NCBI GenBank assembly: GCA_002366885.1
Contig: DFCD01000071.1
Span: forward strand, 983-6,149
DNA: 5,167 nucleotides
Direction: 5' to 3'
Source: Verrucomicrobia bacterium UBA3063
GTDB taxonomy: Bacteria; Verrucomicrobiota; Verrucomicrobiia; Methylacidiphilales; Verrucolacustridaceae
The position numbers were made by a program, and so were the translations under genes. The first letter of the stretch is position 1. Each line of letters starts with the position of its first letter. The notes below the pieces were generated by a model. The model saw nothing but the letters and a program-made list of their open reading frames with translations. It was not told where the DNA came from and searched no databases. Shown here piece after piece: positions 1 through 5,167 of this stretch.

Positions 1-621
1 GAGGCGCTCGCCCTGCTGAAGAACGTCCAACCGGTGATGGTGAAGGCCCACGGTCACGACTCCACCATCCACCTCGCCCTTGAGGACAAAAGCGGGGACT
101 CCGCCATCATCGAGTACATCGATGGAAAACCCAAAATTCATCAGGGACGACAGTTCACGATCATGACCAATGATCCACCCTACGACGACCAGCTCGCCTT
201 GCTGGCCAAGCTGGATTTCAGCAAGCCTGGCCAGGACACTCCCGTCCCCGGCAATATCTCGGCGCCCGACCGCTTTCAGCGTGCGGCCTATTTCTCAAAA
301 TTCTTTCCGGAACCAAAAGACATGCAGGAGGCATTCGCCACCATTCTGGCCGCCATCCGGGGCGTTTCGGTTCCGTTTGGCACACCATACACGAAGCTGG
401 GCGACGGCTTCCCCGTCTATAACACCGAATACCGCACCGTGGCCGACCTGACTCACGGCATCTACGGATTCGAGCTCACCACCACCCCCAACTTCTTTTG
501 GGTGGAGTTCTCCGATTTCAAGCCGGAGAAAGGCCAACCGGCCATGTCTCTCACCCCCGGGGCTATTAATCTCGCCGGGGACGTTTCCGCCCAGTTCAAG
601 CCCGCCTCCCCTCCGTTTTGA
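1..621 (+). CDS. Choloylglycine hydrolase / penicillin V acylase family protein (linear amide C-N hydrolase), 5'-truncated
   Basis: The reading frame is open at the left edge, and 206 C-terminal residues are visible out of roughly 340-360 usual for the family. Family members are Ntn hydrolases that cut linear amide bonds in substrates such as conjugated bile salts, penicillin V or acyl-homoserine lactones. Visible family marks are the HLALEDKSGDSAIIEYIDG strand pair near the start, the MTN-D-P segment whose Asn (codon 169-171) corresponds to the oxyanion Asn175 of bile salt hydrolase, the DRFQR segment whose first Arg (codon 271-273) corresponds to the conserved Arg228, then a SVPFG segment and a C-terminal FFWV strand. 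The N-terminal catalytic Cys and any signal peptide lie outside the window, so activity, export and substrate cannot be judged. The family call is firm and the substrate is unknown. The stop codon overlaps the next gene by 4 nt. Confidence 0.88.
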   Translation, partial: EALALLKNVQPVMVKAHGHDSTIHLALEDKSGDSAIIEYIDGKPKIHQGRQFTIMTNDPPYDDQLALLAKLDFSKPGQDTPVPGNISAPDRFQRAAYFSKFFPEPKDMQEAFATILAAIRGVSVPFGTPYTKLGDGFPVYNTEYRTVADLTHGIYGFELTTTPNFFWVEFSDFKPEKGQPAMSLTPGAINLAGDVSAQFKPASPPF

Positions 622-1298
622 GCGATTTTGTGACGAAGCAGGATTTGGCCAAGTTCATCGACAGCACCGCTCTCTCGCCAACCCTCGGCAGCCGGGAGGT
701 CGAGACCCTTTGCCGGGAGGCCGAAACCTTGGGCTTCTACGCTGTCTGCGTTCCGCCTTGCTGGGTTGGGCATGCGAAAAGCCTTTTAAAGTCCAGCCGG
801 GTCAAGATCGCCACCGTCATCAGCTTCCCACACGGGAACGATACCTCATCCTCCAAAGCCGGTTCCGCGGTTGCTTCGGTGACAGCCGGTGCGGACGAAA
901 TCGACATGGTGATGAATTTGGCTTGGGCCAAGGAGGGAAATTGGTCCGCCGTGGAACAGGAGATCCGCTCGGTGGTTCTGGCCGCCAAGGTCCCCGTGAA
1001 GGTGATTCTAGAAACCTGTCTCCTTACCGATTCGGAGATCAGGAGCGCTTGCGGGGCTGCGGCTCGGGCTGGCGCAAAGTTTGTCAAAACTTCCACAGGC
1101 TTTGCCAAGAGTGGCGCCACCGTGGAGGCCGTTCGCCTGATGAAAGCCTCCATCCCTCCGACGATGGAAGTCAAAGCCAGTGGTGGAATCCGGGACAAGG
1201 CCGTGGCGCTGGCAATGATTGAGGCAGGGGCCACGCGGTTGGGAACCTCCTCCGGTTCCGCCATCTTGGCGGGGAAAGAGGCCTCGGCTACTTATTAA
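618..1298 (+). CDS. deoC: Deoxyribose-phosphate aldolase (EC 4.1.2.4)
   Basis: Cytosolic class I aldolase that reversibly splits 2-deoxyribose-5-phosphate into glyceraldehyde-3-phosphate and acetaldehyde in deoxynucleoside catabolism. The 226-residue protein is a normal length for the short bacterial DeoC type and covers the whole TIM barrel. Visible active-site residues are Asp96 in ADEIDMVMN, the Schiff-base Lys157 in FVKTSTGF, and Lys186 in VKASGGIR, which lowers the pKa of the catalytic lysine. The protein ends in a tyrosine (SATY), as E. coli DeoC does; there the C-terminal Tyr helps proton transfer. The usual IDHT motif near the N terminus reads IDST (residues 14-17). The start is taken as TTG at 618, giving a 4-nt TTGA overlap with the upstream stop. 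GTG at 630 is an alternative that shortens the protein by four residues. Neither start has a clear Shine-Dalgarno sequence, so coupling to the upstream gene is likely. Confidence 0.95.
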   Translation: MSDFVTKQDLAKFIDSTALSPTLGSREVETLCREAETLGFYAVCVPPCWVGHAKSLLKSSRVKIATVISFPHGNDTSSSKAGSAVASVTAGADEIDMVMNLAWAKEGNWSAVEQEIRSVVLAAKVPVKVILETCLLTDSEIRSACGAAARAGAKFVKTSTGFAKSGATVEAVRLMKASIPPTMEVKASGGIRDKAVALAMIEAGATRLGTSSGSAILAGKEASATY

Positions 1299-1325
1299 AA
1301 TGCGCCTGCCAGCCTCTCTTTTGGC
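1299..1325. other. Short convergent gap between deoC and vapC
   Basis: These 27 bases separate the ends of the plus-strand deoC and the minus-strand vapC remnant. Only a 4-bp GCCA/TGGC inverted pair with a long loop can be seen, with no convincing stem followed by a T-run, so no intrinsic terminator is called for either gene. Confidence 0.5.
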
Positions 1326-1712
1326 TTAGTAGCCGTAGACCCGAAGCCCTTGGATGCGGGAAAATTCCTGCCGATTCCGCGTCACCACCGGTTGGCTGTA
1401 TGCCAAGCCTGTTGCCCCGATCCACATGTCGTTGGAACCGATCAGGAGGCCCCGCGCCTTTAGATCCCGGTAAATCTGGCCGTAGTGCTAGGAAACCTCC
1501 GCCCGGTTCCCGAAAAACCGGAAGGGGGACAAAAACTCCTCCCACTGACGGCGATCCCGAAGAGACTCCCCCGCCGCCATCTCTCCAGCGATCGTGAAAG
1601 TCACACAGAGAATCGCATCCGGATGGGATTTCAAAAAGTCCATTGCCGGCCCCGGCTTTTTGTTCCGCGCCTCCCCTTCCATATCCACCAAAAAGGTGGA
1701 ATCCAGGATCAC
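1326..1712 (-). pseudogene. vapC: PIN-domain toxin of VapC type, interrupted by an in-frame amber stop
   Basis: VapC toxins are Mg-dependent PIN-domain RNases that cut tRNA or rRNA unless bound by VapB. Translation from GTG at 1712 gives a typical PIN start (MILDSTFLVD, acidic Asp4 and Asp10) and Glu44 in TIAGEMAAGE, then reaches TAG at codon 75 (1490-1488). Read past that codon, the same frame continues as HYGQIYRDLKARG, then LIGSNDMWIGATGLA (acidic Asp95), then VVTRNRQEFSRI and a C-terminal LRVYGY, ending at TAA (1328-1326). The full frame would be 128 residues, normal for VapC. There is no frameshift or deletion, only the single stop. The 74-residue product lacks the second half of the active site and is probably inactive. 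The GTG overlaps the vapB stop by 4 nt (GTGA). A recent nonsense mutation is most likely; a sequencing error or amber read-through is possible. Confidence 0.85.
1488..1490 (-). other. In-frame amber (TAG) codon within vapC
   Basis: The minus strand reads GTT TCC TAG CAC TAC, that is V-S-stop-H-Y, in the middle of an otherwise continuous PIN-domain frame. Single base changes from CAG, GAG, AAG, TGG, TTG, TCG, TAC or TAT would create it, so the original residue cannot be fixed from this copy alone. Confidence 0.9.
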
Positions 1713-1945
1713 GGAATCGCCGGAGGAATGTCTTCGCGATTCAGGCGGTCAACTGCCTCGGCATCTTCCTCCGTCAACGTGAATCGCCCTTCCTGCAGCC
1801 TGTCGAACAACTGTTTCCCGGTGATCGGCGTTTTGGGCAAAACCAGCCTTCGCACCACCTCGGAAAATGACTCCCGCGGATGACGTTTGATCGCCTTCAA
1901 ACTTTCATAGGCATCCAGTTCTAGGGAAATGGTTTTAATTGCCAT
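1709..1945 (-). CDS. vapB: VapB-type antitoxin (DUF217-like)
   Basis: Predicted 78-residue antitoxin partner of the downstream PIN toxin. In VapB families the N-terminal part binds operator DNA and the C-terminal part wraps around the toxin. The N terminus MAIKTISLELDAYESLKAIK followed by RESFSEVVRRL matches the KTIxLxxxAYExLxxxK...SFSEVIRRL pattern of DUF217 antitoxins. The C-terminal half is acidic (LTEEDAEAVDRLNRED), as expected for a toxin-binding tail. The start is taken as ATG at 1945, where the family alignment begins. A GTG at 1966 would add MIMHDKN but lies inside the palindromic operator, so it is not preferred. No Shine-Dalgarno sequence is seen; the leader is AT-rich. The stop overlaps the vapC start by 4 nt. 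Likely autoregulated through the upstream palindromes. Confidence 0.85.
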   Translation of the reverse strand: MAIKTISLELDAYESLKAIKRHPRESFSEVVRRLVLPKTPITGKQLFDRLQEGRFTLTEEDAEAVDRLNREDIPPAIP

Positions 1946-1951
1946 ATTTTT

Positions 1952-1973
1952 ATCATGCATGATCACGCATGAT
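1952..1973 (-). promoter_or_regulatory. Tandem palindromic operator upstream of vapB
   Basis: A perfect 12-bp palindrome ATCATGCATGAT (1952-1963) is followed by a one-mismatch copy ATCACGCATGAT (1962-1973). The copies share two bases and are offset by exactly 10 bp, about one helical turn, so two antitoxin dimers could bind the same DNA face. The array ends 6 bp before the vapB ATG. On the minus strand a GATAAT -10-like hexamer (1977-1972) overlaps the outer copy, which would place the transcription start inside the array; no matching -35 is visible. Autoregulation by VapB or VapBC through such palindromes is known for the family. Its use here is inferred. Confidence 0.65.
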
Positions 1974-1990
1974 TATCAAGTCATAACCTT

Positions 1991-2011
1991 TGTTAGGGTC
2001 TGACCCAAACA
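1991..2011. repeat. Strong inverted repeat between nirA and vapB
   Basis: A 21-bp odd palindrome centred on base 2001 has nine of ten complementary pairs: TGTT, a mismatched A/A, then GGGTC-T-GACCC, and AACA. As RNA it can fold with a three-base loop. Neither strand has a T-run after it, so it is a poor intrinsic terminator. An outer pair AACCTT (1985-1990) with AAGGTT (2023-2028) could extend the structure. A REP-like or transposon-end remnant, or a protein-binding site, are alternatives. Confidence 0.5.
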
Positions 2012-2023
2012 TGACCAACATGA
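2008..2023. repeat. Short direct repeat AACATGA, 9-bp period
   Basis: AACATGA occurs at 2008-2014 and again at 2017-2023 in the spacer downstream of nirA. It overlaps the right arm of the neighbouring hairpin. The repeat is short and could be chance. Confidence 0.3.
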
Positions 2024-2063
2024 AGGTTTATGGGCAGAGCGGTTACCTTAAAGAGAATTGATC

Positions 2064-3695
2064 TTAAGCGGCAGAACCATTCGTGCCGTTCGTGTCCGCG
2101 AAGATGGCCTTCAGGTCATCCTTGTTACTCCGGCCTAGCCAGCGGGTCAGGGTTTCAGTCCCCTCCTTCTTTGCCTCGTAGGCTCGCAGGACTTTGTCAA
2201 TGTAGAGGTGGACCTCCTCATAAGGAACCTTTGGCTGAATCAGCACGTTAAACTTGGCATCCGCGCCCGTCTTACCCCCCAGAAACATGTCGAAGAACTC
2301 CTTCTTGACCCCGTCGACCGTCCGGGTGGCACCCCGGAAGCCAATGTCCGCCAGTTGGTGCTGGCCGCACGAGCTCGGACAACCGCTGAAATGAATCCGC
2401 ACCTTGTCCTTGTAGTGATGGCTGATCTGCTCAAGCTCACCCACCAGCCGGATCATCCGGTTCTTGGTTTCCCCCACCGCCAGATTGCAGAACTCAATCC
2501 CCGTGCAGGAGACGCAGCCTTTGCGGAAGTTGCTGGGCTCGACGACCATCCCGGCCGCCTCGAGGTCCTTCTTTAGGGCCGCCACGTTTTTCTCCGGAAC
2601 GTAGGTGATGATCAGGTTCTGTTTGTTCGTCCCGCGGATGCCGCTCTTGCCCTTCTCCCCGTGCCGTTCCGTCAGGTCGGCGATCGTGCGCATCTGGTGA
2701 CCCCGGATCCGTCCGCCCGCTAGGCACACACCCACCCAATAGAAACCCTTTTGGATCTGCTCCTTCACCCCCACGTGGTCGCTCTCCGGATCCTCCGGAA
2801 AAACAAACTCCGTGTGCCGCTCAAACTTCCGGTTCGCCACCCGCTCCACCTCGGCGAGGAACTTCTCCGCACCCCAGTCGGCCACCAGGAACTTCAGCCG
2901 CGCCCGGGAGCGTTTGTCCCGGTAACCATGGTCCCGGTAGATCACGGAGGTGTAATGCACCATCGGCAGCACATCTTCCGGCTTCAGGAAGGCCGGCAGG
3001 GTCTGGGAAAGATGCGGCGCCGCGGATAGACCGCCGCCCACCTTGATGCCGTATCCTTTCTCCTTCCCCCGCTCCAAACCGAACACGCCCACGCAGTTGA
3101 TGTCCGGCTGGGTGCACATGATCCGGCAACCCGAGACGGAAATTTTGTATTTCCGGGGTAGGTTGGAAAATTCCTTGTTGTTCGTCAGATGGGCATCCAC
3201 CACCTGGAGTTGGGGAGTGGCGTCGAGAATGGCATCGGGATCGATCCCCGCCACCGGGCACCCCACCACGTTGCGGGCGATATCCCCACAAGCCCCGCTG
3301 CAAGTGATGCCGACGGATTCCAGTCGACGGAAAATTTCCGGAAACTGCTCGATCCGTAGCCAGTGAAGCTGGACGGTCTGGCGCGTGGTTACGTCCCCGA
3401 ATCCATGGGCAAAGTCATCCGTCAGGGCGGCAATTTCCCGGAGCTGGGCCGGGGTCAACTGCCCGCCCGGAATCCGGGTCCGCAACATGAAGTAGCCGTC
3501 CTCTTTGGGTTTCTGCTGATACACGCCGTACCACTTGAACCGCATGAAATCATCCGGCTCGATCGCCTGCACCCCCTCCTTGGCGTAGCGCGGCAGGTCC
3601 TGAATCACATCGAGACCGTCCTTGGTGAGCTTGAGCTGCTCTTCCTTGGTTGTGCCAGGAGTGAAATTCCTTGGCGTGGAAAGGCTTGCGGACAT
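2064..3695 (-). CDS. nirA: Ferredoxin-type nitrite reductase (siroheme, [4Fe-4S])
   Basis: Cytosolic assimilatory enzyme that reduces nitrite to ammonium with six electrons, normally from ferredoxin. From ATG 3695 the protein has 543 residues, the usual length. It shows the duplicated nitrite/sulfite reductase fold: a ferredoxin-like half domain (about 65-125, with TTRQTVQLHW carrying the anion-binding Arg), a first siroheme domain, a second ferredoxin-like half domain (about 315-385, with GTNKQNLI), and a second siroheme domain. Cluster and siroheme ligands are Cys397 and Cys403 (CTGIEFC) and Cys439 and Cys443 (GCPSSC). The CTGxxFCxxAxxETK form points to nitrite rather than sulfite as substrate; sulfite reductases usually carry CPALPTC-like motifs. 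A TTG at 3701 would add two residues but the ATG is preferred; neither has a clear Shine-Dalgarno sequence. No nitrate reductase or transporter lies within the window. Confidence 0.88.
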   Translation of the reverse strand: MSASLSTPRNFTPGTTKEEQLKLTKDGLDVIQDLPRYAKEGVQAIEPDDFMRFKWYGVYQQKPKEDGYFMLRTRIPGGQLTPAQLREIAALTDDFAHGFGDVTTRQTVQLHWLRIEQFPEIFRRLESVGITCSGACGDIARNVVGCPVAGIDPDAILDATPQLQVVDAHLTNNKEFSNLPRKYKISVSGCRIMCTQPDINCVGVFGLERGKEKGYGIKVGGGLSAAPHLSQTLPAFLKPEDVLPMVHYTSVIYRDHGYRDKRSRARLKFLVADWGAEKFLAEVERVANRKFERHTEFVFPEDPESDHVGVKEQIQKGFYWVGVCLAGGRIRGHQMRTIADLTERHGEKGKSGIRGTNKQNLIITYVPEKNVAALKKDLEAAGMVVEPSNFRKGCVSCTGIEFCNLAVGETKNRMIRLVGELEQISHHYKDKVRIHFSGCPSSCGQHQLADIGFRGATRTVDGVKKEFFDMFLGGKTGADAKFNVLIQPKVPYEEVHLYIDKVLRAYEAKKEGTETLTRWLGRSNKDDLKAIFADTNGTNGSAA

Positions 3696-3736
3696 GATCA
3701 AGACGCTACTTCAATTCTTGCGTTTCACAAGTCAGC

Positions 3737-3749
3737 CCCATGTCATGGG
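3737..3749. promoter_or_regulatory. Perfect palindrome upstream of nirA, possible operator
   Basis: CCCATG-T-CATGGG is a perfect 13-bp odd palindrome in the 60-bp gap before nirA, 41 bp upstream of its ATG. A second, weaker inverted pair CTTG/CAAG lies at 3717-3731. The position suits a regulator site or an RNA hairpin in the nirA leader, but no known nitrogen-regulator consensus was recognised. Confidence 0.35.
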
Positions 3750-3755
3750 ACAATT

Positions 3756-4175
3756 TCACGGGATGGAGTTGCCGTTGATCTCTTTCCATTCCTTTTTAGG
3801 GAAAACAGCGAAGACGTAACGAAGGCCCGGGCGAATATCACGGGTGGACATGGCGCTGACGGTCAATTTCCCCCCACCTTCATCCCGGCAGCGTAAACCG
3901 ACCCGGCTTCCCCGGGTGGCAGCCAACACCACAAACTCCCCCAAAAAATCCACTTCGCCAGGGCTCCCGGTGAGCCCCAAATCCTTCCAGACACCTTCGT
4001 ACTCAGCGGCGGTGAAAATCGGCCGGGCATGGGACATTCCGGAGACCTCTTTTTCCGTCTCCCCGGAAAATTCCCTGATTGGAGAAGGATTAGGGCCGGC
4101 GACCTCATCAGCCAACGCAGAGGAGACCAAAATCGTCACAAGCAGGAGGTGGGACTTCCCGAAATGTGCGATCAA
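3756..4175 (-). CDS. Small predicted exported protein of unknown function
   Basis: I do not recognise this 139-residue protein with confidence. It begins with a signal peptide: a Lys/His-flanked N terminus, a hydrophobic core at about residues 10-21 (LLLVTILVSSAL) and an ALA-D signal peptidase I site after Ala22. There is no lipobox Cys, so the product should be periplasmic or secreted, about 117 residues when mature. A polar linker (about 23-50) precedes a compact domain with an aromatic helix (AAEYEGVWKDLGL) and beta-like strands starting VDFLGEFVVLAA. That layout faintly resembles PrcB C-terminal domains, which is a guess. The TTG start overlaps the nuoG stop by 4 nt (TTGA), suggesting coupled translation. 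An ATG at 4037, with AGAGG 8 nt upstream, could give a 93-residue form without the signal peptide. Confidence 0.65.
   Translation of the reverse strand: MIAHFGKSHLLLVTILVSSALADEVAGPNPSPIREFSGETEKEVSGMSHARPIFTAAEYEGVWKDLGLTGSPGEVDFLGEFVVLAATRGSRVGLRCRDEGGGKLTVSAMSTRDIRPGLRYVFAVFPKKEWKEINGNSIP
4037..4068 (-). repeat. Hairpin inside the exported-protein gene
   Basis: TTCCGGAGAC (4037-4046) is complementary to GTCTCC (4057-4062) plus GGAA (4065-4068), with a two-base bulge and a 10-base loop. In the minus-strand transcript this ten-pair stem sits directly before the internal ATG at 4037, and the AGAGG Shine-Dalgarno-like bases (4050-4046) lie at the loop-stem junction. It encodes the linker after the signal peptide (residues 36-46). 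Confidence 0.45.
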
Positions 4176-5167
4176 GAATTTGTGGGGATGGAGGATGGCG
4201 CGGCGGAAGAAAGCTGGATCCCCCGGTCGCCAATCTTGGCCCAGCTGAGACCCGCAAAGGCGGGTACCGTTGCCGACATGGCTTTCCAGATATCCTCAAT
4301 CGCGTGAAGGGAGTTGCCCCCAGTTAGGGTCTCCCGCAGATCCCTTAGAATCATCCAGTCCTCCCTCGCCTGCCCCGGAGCGGCGATGGCCCGGGTAAAT
4401 CTCTGGAGCCGACCGTGCACGTTCACCATGGAACCGGTCTTCTCGGCAAAACCCGCTCCAGGGAACACCACGTGAGCAGCCTGTGTGGTGATGTTGGGCA
4501 ATATGCCGGATGCGATCAGGAACTCCAGCTTTGCCAATGCGCTTTCCGAAATTCCTGCCTTCGCCACGTCCTCGCCCCCAAGCACCGCCAACGCCTTGAT
4601 CCTTCCGGCGGCGATCTCCGCTTCCCACGTGGAAAGTTTCCGCCCCCCCTGCGAAAGACCTAGGAGTTCCGCCCCGCGTGTGTTGGGGTTTCCATCCGCA
4701 CTTCGCAAAAACTTATCGCCCTGACCGGGACGGTGGACGGTGTCCACCTGGGTCACGCCAAGTTCCTCTACCAGCCGCTTCAGGACAAAAAGCTCCTCGT
4801 TGGTCATCCGGGCGGAGGCCACCACCGCGATCTCGTGCGGCTTCACCTTTTTCAGCCCCTCGGCCGCCCGGTTGAGGGCGTCGATCCACGGCCCCGGGAA
4901 CTGCTCCCCCGCTGCCCGCAGGAGCGGATGCTGCAACCGCGCCTTGTCCTCCAGATAGTGGAAATTCAGGCGCCCGTAATCACACATCCACTGGGAGTTG
5001 ACGGCCTCGTTTTCCCGTGGAGTCAATCGGTACACTTTTCCCTCCCGGGAACCGATGGTGACGTTGCACCCGGTGCCGCAACTGGTGCAGAGCCCCTTGG
5101 TCTCCTTCAAGAACCAGACGCGCATTTGGAACCGGAAATCCTTGCTGGTGAGAGCCCCCACCGGACA
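4172..5167 (-). CDS. nuoG: NADH-quinone oxidoreductase subunit G, 5'-truncated
   Basis: Iron-sulfur subunit of the complex I peripheral arm, which passes electrons from NADH along an Fe-S chain at the cytoplasmic face of the membrane. The frame is open at the right edge; 331 C-terminal residues are visible. They start exactly at CPVGALTSKDFRFQMRVW, whose Cys is the fourth ligand of cluster N4 in NuoG proteins. The N7 motif follows complete: Cys27-x2-Cys30-x3-Cys34-x27-Cys62 (visible numbering). The remainder is the molybdopterin-oxidoreductase-like domain, which binds no molybdenum in complex I, with the FAEKTGSMVNVHGRLQRF segment and a C-terminal FAGLSWAKIGD. About 270 residues after N7 is short beside E. 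coli or Thermus NuoG, so this is a compact form. Upstream clusters N1b, N5 and most of N4 are outside the window. HoxU-like hydrogenase subunits end near CPVGAL, which excludes them. Confidence 0.9.
   Translation of the reverse strand, partial: CPVGALTSKDFRFQMRVWFLKETKGLCTSCGTGCNVTIGSREGKVYRLTPRENEAVNSQWMCDYGRLNFHYLEDKARLQHPLLRAAGEQFPGPWIDALNRAAEGLKKVKPHEIAVVASARMTNEELFVLKRLVEELGVTQVDTVHRPGQGDKFLRSADGNPNTRGAELLGLSQGGRKLSTWEAEIAAGRIKALAVLGGEDVAKAGISESALAKLEFLIASGILPNITTQAAHVVFPGAGFAEKTGSMVNVHGRLQRFTRAIAAPGQAREDWMILRDLRETLTGGNSLHAIEDIWKAMSATVPAFAGLSWAKIGDRGIQLSSAAPSSIPTNS

Larger units (their letters stand above)
1946..2063. other. nirA-vapB intergenic spacer
   Basis: This 118-bp spacer is the longest gene-free stretch in the window and is more AT-rich than the genes around it. 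It carries the vapB operator, the 1991-2011 hairpin, the AACATGA repeat, and an AAGGTT (2023-2028) that can pair with either AACCTT (1985-1990) or, by five bases, ACCTT (2045-2049). No small gene or RNA gene is supported. Confidence 0.6.

Noticed and set aside
737..1264. Long minus-strand open frame opposite deoC
   Set aside because: The plus strand encodes a complete DeoC with all catalytic residues; the antisense frame shows no domain.
1288..1545. Minus-strand open frame overlapping the 3' part of vapC, as a possible frameshifted toxin half or separate gene
   Set aside because: Its translation has no PIN motifs. The true continuation of VapC is in the same frame as its 5' part, past the TAG, so there is no frameshift.
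1400..1883. Plus-strand open frames opposite vapB and vapC
   Set aside because: Their translations are low-complexity, rich in Pro, Arg and Ser, and match no family; they are shadows of the minus-strand toxin-antitoxin frames.
1991..2011. Hairpin as an intrinsic terminator of nirA
   Set aside because: The stem is good but no T-run follows on the minus strand, so it is listed as an inverted repeat only.
2821..3303. Minus-strand alternate-frame ORF inside nirA
   Set aside because: It is an out-of-frame reading of nirA with Gly/Arg/Pro-rich composition typical of a shadow.
3363..3896. Plus-strand 177-codon frame across the nirA start and the exported protein
   Set aside because: It is antisense to the well-supported nirA N terminus and crosses its leader; the translation is not recognisable.
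4296..4628. Minus-strand alternate-frame ORF inside nuoG
   Set aside because: The NuoG frame here is clear; the other frame is Gly/Arg-rich with no motif.
1..5167. CRISPR arrays, tRNA or rRNA genes, complete insertion sequences
   Set aside because: No spaced repeats, cloverleaf patterns or transposase frames were seen.

Overview
The window holds two convergent gene blocks from a moderately GC-rich bacterium. The protein styles (a ferredoxin-type nitrite reductase, a compact NuoG, genes with little or no recognisable Shine-Dalgarno sequence) would fit a member of the PVC group such as Verrucomicrobiota. That placement is an impression from sequence style, not the result of a search.

Left block, plus strand. 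The 3' part of a choloylglycine hydrolase/penicillin V acylase family gene (1-621, cut by the window edge) overlaps by 4 nt a complete deoC for deoxyribose-phosphate aldolase (618-1298). They look like a translationally coupled pair.

Middle, minus strand. A VapBC-type toxin-antitoxin pair lies here. The antitoxin vapB (1709-1945) is intact. The PIN-domain toxin vapC (1326-1712) is interrupted by one in-frame amber codon at 1488-1490, yet its reading frame on both sides is well preserved and keeps the PIN acidic residues. The vapB start is preceded by two copies of a 12-bp palindrome spaced exactly 10 bp apart, a likely autoregulatory operator. Further upstream is a structured spacer with a strong hairpin (1991-2011).

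Right block, minus strand, in order of transcription. A NADH-quinone oxidoreductase subunit G gene (nuoG, cut by the right edge; the first visible codon is the last Cys ligand of its N4 cluster) overlaps by 4 nt a small predicted exported protein of unknown function (3756-4175). About 60 nt later comes nirA, a ferredoxin-type siroheme nitrite reductase (2064-3695) with complete [4Fe-4S]/siroheme Cys motifs. A perfect 13-bp palindrome lies in the gap before nirA.

How the parts relate: nirA reduces nitrite to ammonium with electrons from ferredoxin, and NuoG is the iron-sulfur electron-transfer subunit of the complex I peripheral arm. The adjacency nuoG - exported protein - nirA is unusual because nuoH or nuoI would be expected after nuoG. 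I found no convincing novel multi-gene system. The most notable items are the amber-interrupted vapC with its intact antitoxin and operator, the uncharacterised exported protein with an internal mRNA hairpin, and the nuoG-nirA linkage.
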